A DNA stretch of 19,380 nt from an uncultured Muribaculaceae bacterium. GTDB lineage: Bacteria > Bacteroidota > Bacteroidia > Bacteroidales > Muribaculaceae. A program made the translations under genes and the position numbers. The stretch lies in the NCBI GenBank assembly GCA_910589095.1, contig CAJUSN010000029.1, forward strand, positions 1 through 19,380, read 5' to 3'. The notes beneath the pieces were generated by a model. That model was given only the letters and a program-made list of their open reading frames with translations, was not told the origin of the DNA and searched no databases. This document shows, in pieces, positions 1 through 7,529 of the stretch. Every line of letters starts with the position of its first letter. Position 1 is the stretch's first letter.

Positions 1-2841
1 GTAGTCAACAGCGGCAACGTCGGCAGAGATGGTGGCAGCTTCTTCAGGCATTGTGAAGGTGTTGCCTTCGATGGGCTGGCCATTGAGAGTGAACTGAGAG
101 AGAGCGTAACCTGCTTCAACCTTAGCAGAGAGCGTAAGCTCGGTGCCTGCTGCGATGAGGTCGCCTGAAGCTACTTCATCGTCGCCGTTCATCACGGTGA
201 TCACAGCGTTTTCGGGCTGAGTGATGGTGAGGGCAGATTTCACAGCTGCGGGTTTAACAATCTTCACAGTGAGCTCGTATGCTTGACCGTTGATGAGCGA
301 GCATACATTATTGTTGAAGATCTCTGTTGACCATTCCCACTGCTTGCCCCAGAGGTCACCGGTACCATCCACACCCTTGGGTTCGGTAAGGCAGATGAGC
401 ATGGAGTAGGTGTCACCTTCCTTGGCCTCTGCAGGGAGTGCGATGATGTCGCGGTCACCGGTTTCGGTCATTACCATGCCGCCACCGGCCTGGTTGGGTT
501 TGATGTCGCGGTTGATAACGCCGTTGGTTTCGCCGGCGTCAATGTATGAACCGTTTGCGTTCCAGTCAACATAGACACAGCTCTGTGACCAGTTGATGGC
601 TGAACCGCTGAGGCCCTTCAGAATCATGGTGAAGTTTTCGGTGCCTTCAGGGATTTCGATAACTTTGTCCTTGAAGTCGACGTAGGCGCCTTCTTCCTGC
701 CACTGGTTCTTGATGGGAGCCACGAAGTAATCTTCGGCACTGGGGTCGGCGGTATAATAAGCAGTTTGAATTTCTGTGTCATCCCCTACAAGATAGGAGA
801 TTTCGTTGTAATAACGCTTGGATTCGTCGCTGTATTTACGACGGAAAGTCAATGCGGGAACGGGGATTTCATTTACCTGAGCTGAGATTTTGCAAGCTTC
901 TTCGGGCATGGTGAATGTGTTGCCTTCGATAGCCTCACCGTTGAGAGTGTAGGATGCAAATTCATAACCATCCTCAACATTGATTGAGAGGGTAAGCTCG
1001 GTGCCGGCAGCTACTTCATCGCCGGAATTAACAGCTGTTTCGCCGTTCATAACGGAGATTGTTGCATGTTCGGGCTGCTCGATGGTAAGAACTGACATGG
1101 TGACAGCCGGTTTAACAATCTTCACAGTGAGTTCGTAAGCCTCACCGTTGATGAGTGTGCAAACGCCATCAGCGAACATGAGTTTTGACCATTCCCACTG
1201 CTTGCTCCAGTAGTCACCTGAACCGTCAACGCCCTTAGGCTCGTTAAGGCAGATGAGCATGGAGAAGGTGTCGCCCTCGTTGAGACCTTCGGGAAGTGTG
1301 ATCACGTCGCGGTTGCCTTCCTCAGAAACAATGCCGTTGTTAGGTTTCACATCGCGGTCGATAACGCCGTTGGTTTCGCCTTCATCAATGTAAGAACCGT
1401 TTGCGTTCCAGTCAACATACACGCAAGTCTGCGACCAGTTGATGGCAGAACCGCTGAGGCCCTTGAGGACCATGGTGAAGTTTTCGGCATCGGCAGGGAT
1501 TTCAATCACTTTGTCTTTGAAATCGATGTAGGCGCCTTCTTCCTGCCAAGAGCTTGTGGGGGTTACGTAATAAGCCTCATTGAGCGGATTTGCGGTGTAA
1601 TAAGCAGTTTTGGTCTCTTCACCAACAATGTAGGAGATTTCGTTGAGGTAACGAGAAGATGAGTCGGTGTATTTACGACCGAAAGTCAAACCTGTAGCTT
1701 TGGGAGCGGCAAACTGGATGGTGTAAGTGTGAGTTGCTTCGCCGTCCACGTCGGTACCGCCAACATTGGTGTTGGTAACGGTGATAACCACGCGATAGTT
1801 TTCCTCATCGTAGCTGATGCTGCTGATGGCCGAACCGGAGTTGCCCAGGGTGGCAACTTCAACAGCGCCTTCGCCGGGATATTCAGTTTCGGTAAGGTTA
1901 TATTCGAAAGTGTTGCTGTCAAAGCCGTCAAGCTCAACGCCATTCACCTTCACAGAAGCGAGGCGAGAGTAGTAGAGCAGACGTACGTCATCGACAGTAA
2001 GGCTGTTGCCGTTAGTTGCTTCAGCGGTGCTGAAGTAATTGTTGGCAGCGAAAATAAGGTTGGCCATCGAGGGGGCTGAAGTCGAGAGATATTCAAGCTC
2101 AACTGTCTTCTTGGTCCAATCGCTCACAGCACCAGCTTCGGTAATTATAGCTTTGGCAATCAGCTCAAAATCATCGCTGTAAGTTATAGCGCCGCCGGTA
2201 GTGGTAGCTTCATCTTTGTAAAGGATGTTGCGGTCGCGATTGTCCATTGTTTTTTTAACAGGACTGGCGCTTGCGGTGATTGTAACAGGTACAGAAGCTT
2301 GAGACGCAGAACCTTTCCAAAGGTACATGATGAATGAGGCTTCTTCGGAAGTGGCGTCGGCCGATGCATATTCACGCTTGTACATGAATTCAAAACCGTC
2401 AGGACGATTGGAGAAGTCTACACCACCCCAAGTGCCACCATCGTGAGTCGCTGTTTTTGTACCTTGTGCAGTTGACCATGTTGTGCCGAGGGTGAGATAA
2501 CCAGGTACAACGCGGTTTATGCCCATTGCACCTGTTTCACCATTGGTCATTTTTACAGCGGAATTCGATCCGTTGTATCCGGCTACATTCTCGCCCATGG
2601 CTTTTGCTCCGGTCCCGGCAGCGACAGGCACGAAAATAACGGTTTCCTTTTTGGTGATACCCATTACATGGGAGATGCACCAATTTGCCGGGTTCTGACC
2701 TATGTCATAGGCACCCTCACCCCCTGTCCAAGGCTGACAGGTGCTCCAAGCGCCTTCGAAGTCAGCGTTTGGAAGCTGCTGACCATAAGCTGTGCCGCAA
2801 AGCAGAGCCATGGCCAATGCAGAAGTGTAAATTTTTTTCAT
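1..2841 (-). CDS. Large secreted modular protein with PCMD-like, GEVED-like and InlB-B-like domains, partial (C-terminus beyond window)
   Basis: The frame is open for 947 codons from an ATG at 2841 to the window edge. Residues 1-20 form a type I signal peptide (MKK, hydrophobic core, likely cut after AYG). Residues 21 to about 291 start QQLPNADFE and end TVDDVRLLYY, resembling the PCMD jelly-roll domain of Bacteroidota (recognised by pattern only). Residues about 292-383 start LASVKVNGVELDGF and look like a cadherin-like beta-sandwich. Two units of 279 residues follow (384-662 and 663-941). Each holds a GEVED-like segment with VYVDWNANGSYID (V474 and V756) and an InlB-B-like repeat with TELTLS and GNTFTMPEEA. 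The product is probably a cell-surface or exported protein. A C-terminal sorting signal, for example of the type IX system, would lie outside the window, so anchoring is unknown. Cys15 is not in a lipobox. No function is assigned. Confidence 0.85.
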   Translation of the reverse strand, partial: MKKIYTSALAMALLCGTAYGQQLPNADFEGAWSTCQPWTGGEGAYDIGQNPANWCISHVMGITKKETVIFVPVAAGTGAKAMGENVAGYNGSNSAVKMTNGETGAMGINRVVPGYLTLGTTWSTAQGTKTATHDGGTWGGVDFSNRPDGFEFMYKREYASADATSEEASFIMYLWKGSASQASVPVTITASASPVKKTMDNRDRNILYKDEATTTGGAITYSDDFELIAKAIITEAGAVSDWTKKTVELEYLSTSAPSMANLIFAANNYFSTAEATNGNSLTVDDVRLLYYSRLASVKVNGVELDGFDSNTFEYNLTETEYPGEGAVEVATLGNSGSAISSISYDEENYRVVITVTNTNVGGTDVDGEATHTYTIQFAAPKATGLTFGRKYTDSSSRYLNEISYIVGEETKTAYYTANPLNEAYYVTPTSSWQEEGAYIDFKDKVIEIPADAENFTMVLKGLSGSAINWSQTCVYVDWNANGSYIDEGETNGVIDRDVKPNNGIVSEEGNRDVITLPEGLNEGDTFSMLICLNEPKGVDGSGDYWSKQWEWSKLMFADGVCTLINGEAYELTVKIVKPAVTMSVLTIEQPEHATISVMNGETAVNSGDEVAAGTELTLSINVEDGYEFASYTLNGEAIEGNTFTMPEEACKISAQVNEIPVPALTFRRKYSDESKRYYNEISYLVGDDTEIQTAYYTADPSAEDYFVAPIKNQWQEEGAYVDFKDKVIEIPEGTENFTMILKGLSGSAINWSQSCVYVDWNANGSYIDAGETNGVINRDIKPNQAGGGMVMTETGDRDIIALPAEAKEGDTYSMLICLTEPKGVDGTGDLWGKQWEWSTEIFNNNVCSLINGQAYELTVKIVKPAAVKSALTITQPENAVITVMNGDDEVASGDLIAAGTELTLSAKVEAGYALSQFTLNGQPIEGNTFTMPEEAATISADVAAVDY
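19..1692 (-). repeat. Two tandem 837-bp (279-codon) coding repeats
   Basis: Unit 1 covers 856-1692 and unit 2 covers 19-855. Landmarks recur 837-846 bp apart: the FGRKY/FRRKY motif, WQEEGAYIDFKDKVIEIP versus its near-identical partner, the VDWNANGSYID motif, and QPE..NG..ELTLS. Small in-frame length differences occur, for example near the GGGM insertion of unit 2. The DNA itself is very similar over long runs, which points to a fairly recent duplication or continuing homogenisation. More units could lie beyond position 1. Confidence 0.85.
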
Positions 2842-2907
2842 ACTCAGTGAGTGAATAATGAATGGTTTATAAGAAATTAAAAGTGATAATAATTAGTCAA
2901 TTGAAAA

Positions 2908-2926
2908 GCCCGCGCCAACGCACGGC
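2908..2926 (-). other. GC-rich hairpin in the 5' leader of the large secreted protein gene
   Basis: On the minus strand this segment folds as GCC plus GUGC pairing with GCGC plus GGC around a GUUG loop, with one bulged G, followed by TTTTC. It lies between the putative promoter at 2956-2963 and the start codon at 2841. It could be a leader structure or a weak attenuator. The short U tract and bulge make this tentative. Confidence 0.3.
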
Positions 2927-2955
2927 AAACGCTTCCCGGAGAGGGAATAAACGTG

Positions 2956-2963
2956 CAAATGTA
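2956..2963 (-). promoter_or_regulatory. Putative -7 promoter element (TACATTTG) for the large secreted protein gene
   Basis: Read on the minus strand, the octamer TACATTTG fits the Bacteroidota -7 consensus TAnnTTTG exactly. No good TTTG -33 element lies at the expected 19-21 bp spacing, so the promoter call rests on the -7 box alone. It would give an untranslated leader of roughly 100 nt before the ATG at 2841. Confidence 0.4.
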
Positions 2964-3005
2964 CTGACATTTTTTGAAATAGAATGTTTTAGGGCGGTTT
3001 TTAAC

Positions 3006-3031
3006 AATAAAATTAGCCGAACCGGCCAATT
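3006..3031 (-). terminator. Intrinsic terminator downstream of the MerR-type gene
   Basis: On the minus strand AATTGGCCG pairs with CGGCTAATT across a GTT loop (nine pairs including one G-U), and the 3' arm runs into TTTTATTG. It starts 13 nt after the stop codon of the MerR-type gene and separates it from the secreted-protein gene on the same strand. Confidence 0.6.
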
Positions 3032-3043
3032 ACATGTATGAAT

Positions 3044-3379
3044 TCAGCGGAGCGAATGCAGAGCATCGAGCATTTGCTGAACACGCGAGCGCATATCTTT
3101 GAGCCGGCTAATGGTTTGATGACGTTGGTCAATGCCTTTGGGGTTTACTCGGAGCTGTTCCTGGGCCGCCTCCAGCTTGAGGCCCCGGTCCTTGACAAGA
3201 TAATGGATCTGTGCTATTTTGTCAATGTCGGCCGAAGTGTAGAAACGCGTGCCATGCGCGTTGCGGTAAGGCTTGATCACCGTGAATTTGCTTTCCCAGA
3301 AGCGCAATGTGGAGGCCGGGATGGAAAGCAGTTCGGCCACTTCTGATATCTTGTAGTATTTTTTCTCAAGGCTGTCCAT
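3044..3379 (-). CDS. Small MerR-family transcriptional regulator
   Basis: This 111-residue protein starts MDSLEKKYYKISEVAEL. Residues 8-32 form the winged helix-turn-helix of MerR proteins (KISEVAELLSIPASTLRFWE), followed by the wing (N-A-H-G-T-R-F-Y, then the DIDKIAQIHYLV helix) and a C-terminal helix (about residues 78-111) likely to be the dimerising coiled coil. There is no effector domain and no cysteine cluster for metals, so the ligand, if any, is unknown. Length fits the short MerR proteins common in Bacteroidota. It is divergent from alaS over a 96-bp gap that contains a perfect inverted repeat, so self-regulation and control of alaS are plausible but inferred. Confidence 0.85.
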   Translation of the reverse strand: MDSLEKKYYKISEVAELLSIPASTLRFWESKFTVIKPYRNAHGTRFYTSADIDKIAQIHYLVKDRGLKLEAAQEQLRVNPKGIDQRHQTISRLKDMRSRVQQMLDALHSLR

Positions 3380-3405
3380 GGCATATAATTAATGTGTAAT
3401 TGGGT

Positions 3406-3437
3406 TGCAAATTTAAGCATTTTGGAGTAAATTTGCA
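3406..3437. promoter_or_regulatory. 10-bp perfect inverted repeat containing opposed -7 boxes: divergent MerR/alaS promoters and possible operator
   Basis: TGCAAATTTA at 3406-3415 and TAAATTTGCA at 3428-3437 are exact reverse complements with 12 nt between them. Each arm contains TAAATTTG, a full match to the Bacteroidota -7 consensus TAnnTTTG: one reads right toward alaS (3428-3435), the other reads left toward the MerR-type gene (3415 to 3408). A TTG at 3405-3407 sits about 20 bp upstream of the rightward box, so the -33 region of one promoter falls on the -7 box of the other. Leaders would be about 35 nt for alaS and 20 nt for the regulator. Confidence 0.6.
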
Positions 3438-3475
3438 CAATATTTTCCATATTGCTTAATCAATCTACCATAAAT

Positions 3476-6097
3476 ATGCTGACAGCTAAAGAGATACGTG
3501 AGTCGTTCAAGGAATTTTTCCGCGGCAAGGAACACAAGATTGTTCCCTCCGCTCCTATGGTTATCAAGGACGACCCCACACTGATGTTTACCAACGCCGG
3601 GATGAACCAGTTCAAGGATATAATCCTGGGCAATGCCCCCATCAAGAACCCCCGAGTGGCCGACTCGCAGAAGTGTCTGCGCGTGAGCGGCAAGCATAAC
3701 GACCTCGAGGAGGTGGGCATGGACACATATCACCACACCATGTTCGAGATGCTCGGCAACTGGAGCTTTGGCGACTACTTCAAGCAAGAAGCCATTGACT
3801 GGGCATGGGAGTATCTTGTGGATGTGTTGAAGCTGAACCCCGAGATCCTTTATGCCACCGTGTTTGAAGGCGCGCCTGATGAAGGCCTGAGCCGCGACGA
3901 TGAGGCTGCCGGTATTTGGGAAAAACATCTTCCCAAGGATCATATCATCAACGGCAACAAACATGATAATTTCTGGGAAATGGGCGATACTGGTCCCTGC
4001 GGTCCCTGTTCGGAAATCCACATTGACCTCCGTTCCGAAGAGGAGCGTAAGGCGGTGCCCGGAGCAGAGCTCGTGAACAAGGATCACCCGCAAGTTATTG
4101 AGATTTGGAATCTGGTGTTCATGCAGTATAACCGCAAAGCGGATTCGTCGCTTGAACCGCTTCCCGCCAAGGTAATCGACACCGGTATGGGATTCGAGCG
4201 TCTGTGTATGGCCCTCCAGGGCAAGACCTCGAATTATGACACGGATGTGTTCACACCGCTCATCAATAAGATTGCTGCGCTTTCAGGCAAGCGCTATGGC
4301 GAGGATAAGCGCGTGGATATAGCCATGCGTGTTATAGCCGACCATGTGCGCACCATAGCATTCTCCATTGCCGACTCGCAGCTTCCCTCCAATGCCAAGG
4401 CCGGATATGTGATTCGCCGCATTCTGCGTCGTGCCGTACGCTACGCCTACACTTTCCTTGAGCAGAAGCAAGCATTCATGTATAAACTCATCGACACTCT
4501 GATCGAGTCGATGGGAGAGGCTTATCCTGAACTTCCCGCACAGCGCGAACTTATAATGCGTGTGATTAAAGAGGAGGAGGATTCATTCCTTCGCACACTT
4601 GAAAACGGTATCCGCCTGCTCGACAATGCAATCAATGCAGCCAAGGCTGCCGGCAAAACTGAAATTTCGGGTAAGGAGGCATTCGTGCTTTATGACACTT
4701 ACGGATTCCCTCTCGACCTCACCGAGCTTATCCTCAAAGAGAATGGCATGACGCTTGATCAAGCCGGATTCGACAAAGAGATGCAGGCTCAGAAGGAGCG
4801 CGCACGCAATGCTGCCGCAACGGAAACGGATGACTGGACAGTTGTTGCCGAAGGTGATCCCGAATTCGTGGGCTATGACGAGACCTCTTGTTCCACCGGA
4901 ATTTTGCGTTACCGCAAGGTGAAGCAGAAGAAGGGCGAGTACTATCAGATTGTCCTTGCTCGTACTCCTTTCTATGCCGAAATGGGTGGTCAGGTAGGTG
5001 ACCGCGGTACGCTCACCTCTCCTTCAGGCGAAGTAACCGAGATTTACGACACCAAGCGTGAGAACGGTATGGGTGTTCACCTTGTGAAGAAAATGCCGAG
5101 TGATCCCACCGTTACTTTCACAGCCGCCATAGATGAGAAGGCACGCATGGCCACCTCGGCCAACCACACTGCTACTCACTTGCTCCACCACGCTTTGCGC
5201 ACGGTGCTCGGTACGCACGTCGAGCAGAAGGGTTCGTTCGTGACTCCCGAGATTCTGCGCTTCGACTTCTCGCACTTCCAGAAGCTCACGCCCGAAGAGA
5301 TCCGCAAGGTGGAACATCTGGCCAATGAGATGGTGCGCCGTGCCACTCCGCGCGATGAACATCGCCACATGCCGATAGCTGAGGCCCGCGCTATGGGTGC
5401 CATGGCACTTTTCGGTGAGAAGTATGGCGACGATGTTCGCGTAATCCGCTATGGCGACTCGGTTGAGCTTTGCGGTGGAACCCACGTGGCAAATACCGGT
5501 AACATCGGTATGATCCGCATTGTTTCAGAGAGCAGTATCGCCGCCGGTATCCGACGCATAGAGGCCATTACCGGTGAGATGGTTGAAAATGCCATTGATG
5601 ACATGGCCGGAAATCTCCGCGAATTGGCAGGCTTGCTGAATAACGCACCCGACGTGGTCAATGCAGTTCGCCGTGCTATAGCAGAGAATGCTGATCTTCA
5701 CAAGGAGGTGGACCAGTACTTCCAGGAACGCATTGAAACCATAAGCAAGGATTTGCTGGGTAAGGCACGTGATGTTAACGGTATAAAGCTCGTTACATTA
5801 GGCGGTGTGCGCATGCCCGAGTTGGTGAAAGGCGTGGCTTTTGCCGTTCGTGCTGCGTCGCCTGAAAACACCGTTTTCGCAGCCGCAACTTCTGATGTGG
5901 CCGGAAAACCGTTGCTCACACTCATGATTACCGATGATCTTGTAAGCTCTCTCGGGCTCAATGCTTCTAAGATTGTGCGTGAGGCTGCCAAGAAGGTTAA
6001 AGGTGGCGGCGGTGGACAGCCCGGATTTGCACAGGCTGGTGGCAAGGATCGCGACGGACTCCCCGAAGCGTTCGATGCCATGATCAACGCACTCTAA
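3476..6097 (+). CDS. alaS: Alanine--tRNA ligase
   Basis: This cytoplasmic class II synthetase charges tRNA-Ala with alanine and removes mischarged Ser or Gly. The 873-residue product begins MLTAKEIRESFKEFFRGKEH, the usual Bacteroidota AlaS start; an in-frame ATG 24 nt upstream (3452) adds residues not expected in the family. The catalytic core (about 1-440) shows FTNAGMNQFKD and the GDTGPCGPCSEIH motif. The editing domain carries HTATH (H564, H568) and CGGTH (C666, H670), the zinc-binding residues. The C-terminal DHHA1/C-Ala part ends with the glycine-rich GGGGGQPGFAQAGG. All key motifs are intact and the length is normal. It is transcribed divergently from the MerR-type gene and is followed by a strong terminator. 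Confidence 0.98.
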   Translation: MLTAKEIRESFKEFFRGKEHKIVPSAPMVIKDDPTLMFTNAGMNQFKDIILGNAPIKNPRVADSQKCLRVSGKHNDLEEVGMDTYHHTMFEMLGNWSFGDYFKQEAIDWAWEYLVDVLKLNPEILYATVFEGAPDEGLSRDDEAAGIWEKHLPKDHIINGNKHDNFWEMGDTGPCGPCSEIHIDLRSEEERKAVPGAELVNKDHPQVIEIWNLVFMQYNRKADSSLEPLPAKVIDTGMGFERLCMALQGKTSNYDTDVFTPLINKIAALSGKRYGEDKRVDIAMRVIADHVRTIAFSIADSQLPSNAKAGYVIRRILRRAVRYAYTFLEQKQAFMYKLIDTLIESMGEAYPELPAQRELIMRVIKEEEDSFLRTLENGIRLLDNAINAAKAAGKTEISGKEAFVLYDTYGFPLDLTELILKENGMTLDQAGFDKEMQAQKERARNAAATETDDWTVVAEGDPEFVGYDETSCSTGILRYRKVKQKKGEYYQIVLARTPFYAEMGGQVGDRGTLTSPSGEVTEIYDTKRENGMGVHLVKKMPSDPTVTFTAAIDEKARMATSANHTATHLLHHALRTVLGTHVEQKGSFVTPEILRFDFSHFQKLTPEEIRKVEHLANEMVRRATPRDEHRHMPIAEARAMGAMALFGEKYGDDVRVIRYGDSVELCGGTHVANTGNIGMIRIVSESSIAAGIRRIEAITGEMVENAIDDMAGNLRELAGLLNNAPDVVNAVRRAIAENADLHKEVDQYFQERIETISKDLLGKARDVNGIKLVTLGGVRMPELVKGVAFAVRAASPENTVFAAATSDVAGKPLLTLMITDDLVSSLGLNASKIVREAAKKVKGGGGGQPGFAQAGGKDRDGLPEAFDAMINAL

Positions 6098-6160
6098 GAA
6101 ACATTTTAAATCACTTCAGTTTCGAAGAAACAGTATCTAAAACTTTCAGAAAATACCCCG

Positions 6161-6209
6161 TTCCGGCCGCGCAAAGTGACATTCCCCTTTGTTGTGGCCG
6201 GAATTTTTT
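6161..6209 (+). terminator. Intrinsic terminator after alaS
   Basis: TTCCGGCC (6161-6168) pairs with GGCCGGAA (6196-6203), and inside it CAAAG (6172-6176) pairs with CTTTG (6187-6191), giving a long two-part stem. Six T residues (6204-6209) follow directly. This ends the alaS transcript. Its T tract overlaps the -33 element of the next promoter. Confidence 0.85.
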
Positions 6210-6237
6210 GCTATTTGGCAAGTAATGAGTATATTTG
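6207..6237 (+). promoter_or_regulatory. Consensus Bacteroidota promoter for the WG-lipoprotein operon
   Basis: TTTG at 6207-6210, a 19-bp spacer, then TATATTTG at 6230-6237, an exact match to TTTG-N19-TAnnTTTG. The start codon at 6251 lies only 13 nt after the -7 box, so the untranslated leader would be under 10 nt. Confidence 0.75.
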
Positions 6238-6250
6238 TGAAAAATAGACA

Positions 6251-7474
6251 ATGAATATGCAGTTTAAACTTCATTCAATCATAGTGAGCTCTGTTGTGGC
6301 TCTGGCAGCACTGACCCTCGCCGGATGTGGTCAGAAAGAGGCAGTGGTGGAAGCGCTCCCTTGCGCCCCTGACTCGCTTACCCGCGATTTTATCGATCCG
6401 TCAGGCGATGTGATTTCGCTTGGACTTGACGGTCAGAATATTTCACCGCTCATCAATGGATTTTTCACCGCCTCCACCCCCGACGGGGTGACCGTGTATC
6501 GTTACGCCGGAGCCAATGACGGGAGCGCGGAGATTGAAGTGGTGCCGGGTTTGTCAGGACTTCGTTCGGCAGGAGCCATGAGCTTCGGTGTTATTCCCGT
6601 GGCCCGTCAGGGTGGCCACATCGAGCTGGTGAATGAGAAAGGCGAGACTGTTGCCTCGCTTGAACTCCCAGAAGGTGAGATAACGCAATGCGACCCCTAT
6701 TTTACCGAGGGTGTGATGCGCTTTACAACCGATGCAGGCGGTGTTGGGCTTATCGAGCCGTCGGGAAAAATCGTTGTCGAGCCTCGTTACTCAGCCCTTG
6801 GATTGCCCGATGATGGAATTTTGATAGCCATGACAGAGGCACAGGCGGGCGAAAGCGTGGTGCAGAATTTTTCGGTAATCGATCTCAACGGAAATGAAAA
6901 GTACACATTCCCGGCCGATGTCACGCCTGTTAATCTTGAGATTTCGGAGGGGATGGTGGCCGTGCGCACCCGAACAGGATTTGCTTTGGCCGATGCTAAA
7001 CATTCGGGAAATCTGATCCAACTGCCCTCGGGTGTACGTTCGGTTGATGAACTTTCCTCCGGGCTGGCGGTTGTGAGCGCTGGACGCGGAAAGAAAGGTG
7101 TGGTCAGAACCGATGGCTCACCTATTCTTGACATGCGCTACAATCAGGTGCGCATAGGGTCAGGCGGATTGGTTGCCTATTGCGATGGAGCAAAATGGTA
7201 CATCGGTTCAGCTTCGGATTTGGAATTTCATGAAGTGGGCGGCGCAACTCTGCTTACACCGGCTCCGCTCCAGGAAAAGAAGAACGGCTTTGACTTCGTG
7301 GCCCGCAGTGCCGAGGGTTTCTACCTTGTGGATTCCAATGGAGAGCGTGTTGGCACAACTCGACTGGTCAATATCGATTGCGGACGTCCGATAATGAACG
7401 TGGTAAATACCGACTATCCGCGCTCCACCACAACCGTAGAACTTCCCGGTGAGGAGGAGTGGACTGAAGACTAA
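6251..7474 (+). CDS. WG-repeat lipoprotein 1 of a tandem triplet
   Basis: This 407-residue predicted lipoprotein has a signal peptide ending LTLAGC, with lipidated Cys26. The mature part consists of about eight or nine degenerate repeats of 35-50 residues of the WG type, with the pattern aromatic/hydrophobic-G-hydrophobic, then D/N-x-G, then a loop ending in S/E-G-hydrophobic. The clearest are VGLIEPSGKIVVEPRY (around residue 165) and KGVVRTDGSPILDMRY (around 282). It is clearly related to the next two genes: ISPLINGFF, then GLSGLRSAGAMSFGVIPV, recur in all three. Start: ATG at 6251 follows the promoter; ATG at 6257 is an alternative. The function is unknown. WG-repeat proteins are thought to be beta-rich binding or scaffold proteins, and the membrane side is not shown by the sequence. 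Confidence 0.85.
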   Translation: MNMQFKLHSIIVSSVVALAALTLAGCGQKEAVVEALPCAPDSLTRDFIDPSGDVISLGLDGQNISPLINGFFTASTPDGVTVYRYAGANDGSAEIEVVPGLSGLRSAGAMSFGVIPVARQGGHIELVNEKGETVASLELPEGEITQCDPYFTEGVMRFTTDAGGVGLIEPSGKIVVEPRYSALGLPDDGILIAMTEAQAGESVVQNFSVIDLNGNEKYTFPADVTPVNLEISEGMVAVRTRTGFALADAKHSGNLIQLPSGVRSVDELSSGLAVVSAGRGKKGVVRTDGSPILDMRYNQVRIGSGGLVAYCDGAKWYIGSASDLEFHEVGGATLLTPAPLQEKKNGFDFVARSAEGFYLVDSNGERVGTTRLVNIDCGRPIMNVVNTDYPRSTTTVELPGEEEWTED

Positions 7475-7501
7475 GAGTGTCGTATAAATGTACGACACTC
7501 T
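7474..7501 (+). other. Perfect 11-bp hairpin between lipoprotein genes 1 and 2
   Basis: AGAGTGTCGTA (7474-7484) and TACGACACTCT (7491-7501) are exact inverted repeats around the 6-nt loop TAAATG. The left arm begins on the last base of the TAA stop of gene 1, and the loop contains an ATG (7488-7490) in frame with gene 2. There is no T tract, so it is a poor terminator. It could be an RNA processing or stability element, or one that tunes expression of gene 2. The octamer CTAAGAGT flanks it as a direct repeat (7471-7478, 7500-7507). Confidence 0.65.
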
Positions 7502-7529
7502 AAGAGTATGCTTACTTTTAGACACTGTT

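Noticed and set aside
2790..2841. Lipoprotein reading of the large secreted protein (Cys15)
   Set aside because: The residues before Cys15 (A-L-L) do not form a lipobox, whereas AYG followed by Q is a good type I cleavage site.
3452..3475. Upstream ATG for alaS
   Set aside because: It adds eight residues (MLNQSTIN) ahead of the family-typical MLTAKEIRES start.
3413..4093. 226-codon minus-strand frame opposite the start of alaS
   Set aside because: It is antisense to the strongly conserved catalytic core of AlaS, mirrors that gene's codon structure, and covers the divergent promoter region. It has no recognisable motif.
5024..5485. 153-codon minus-strand frame inside alaS
   Set aside because: Opposite the editing domain of AlaS; explained as a shadow of that gene's codon bias.
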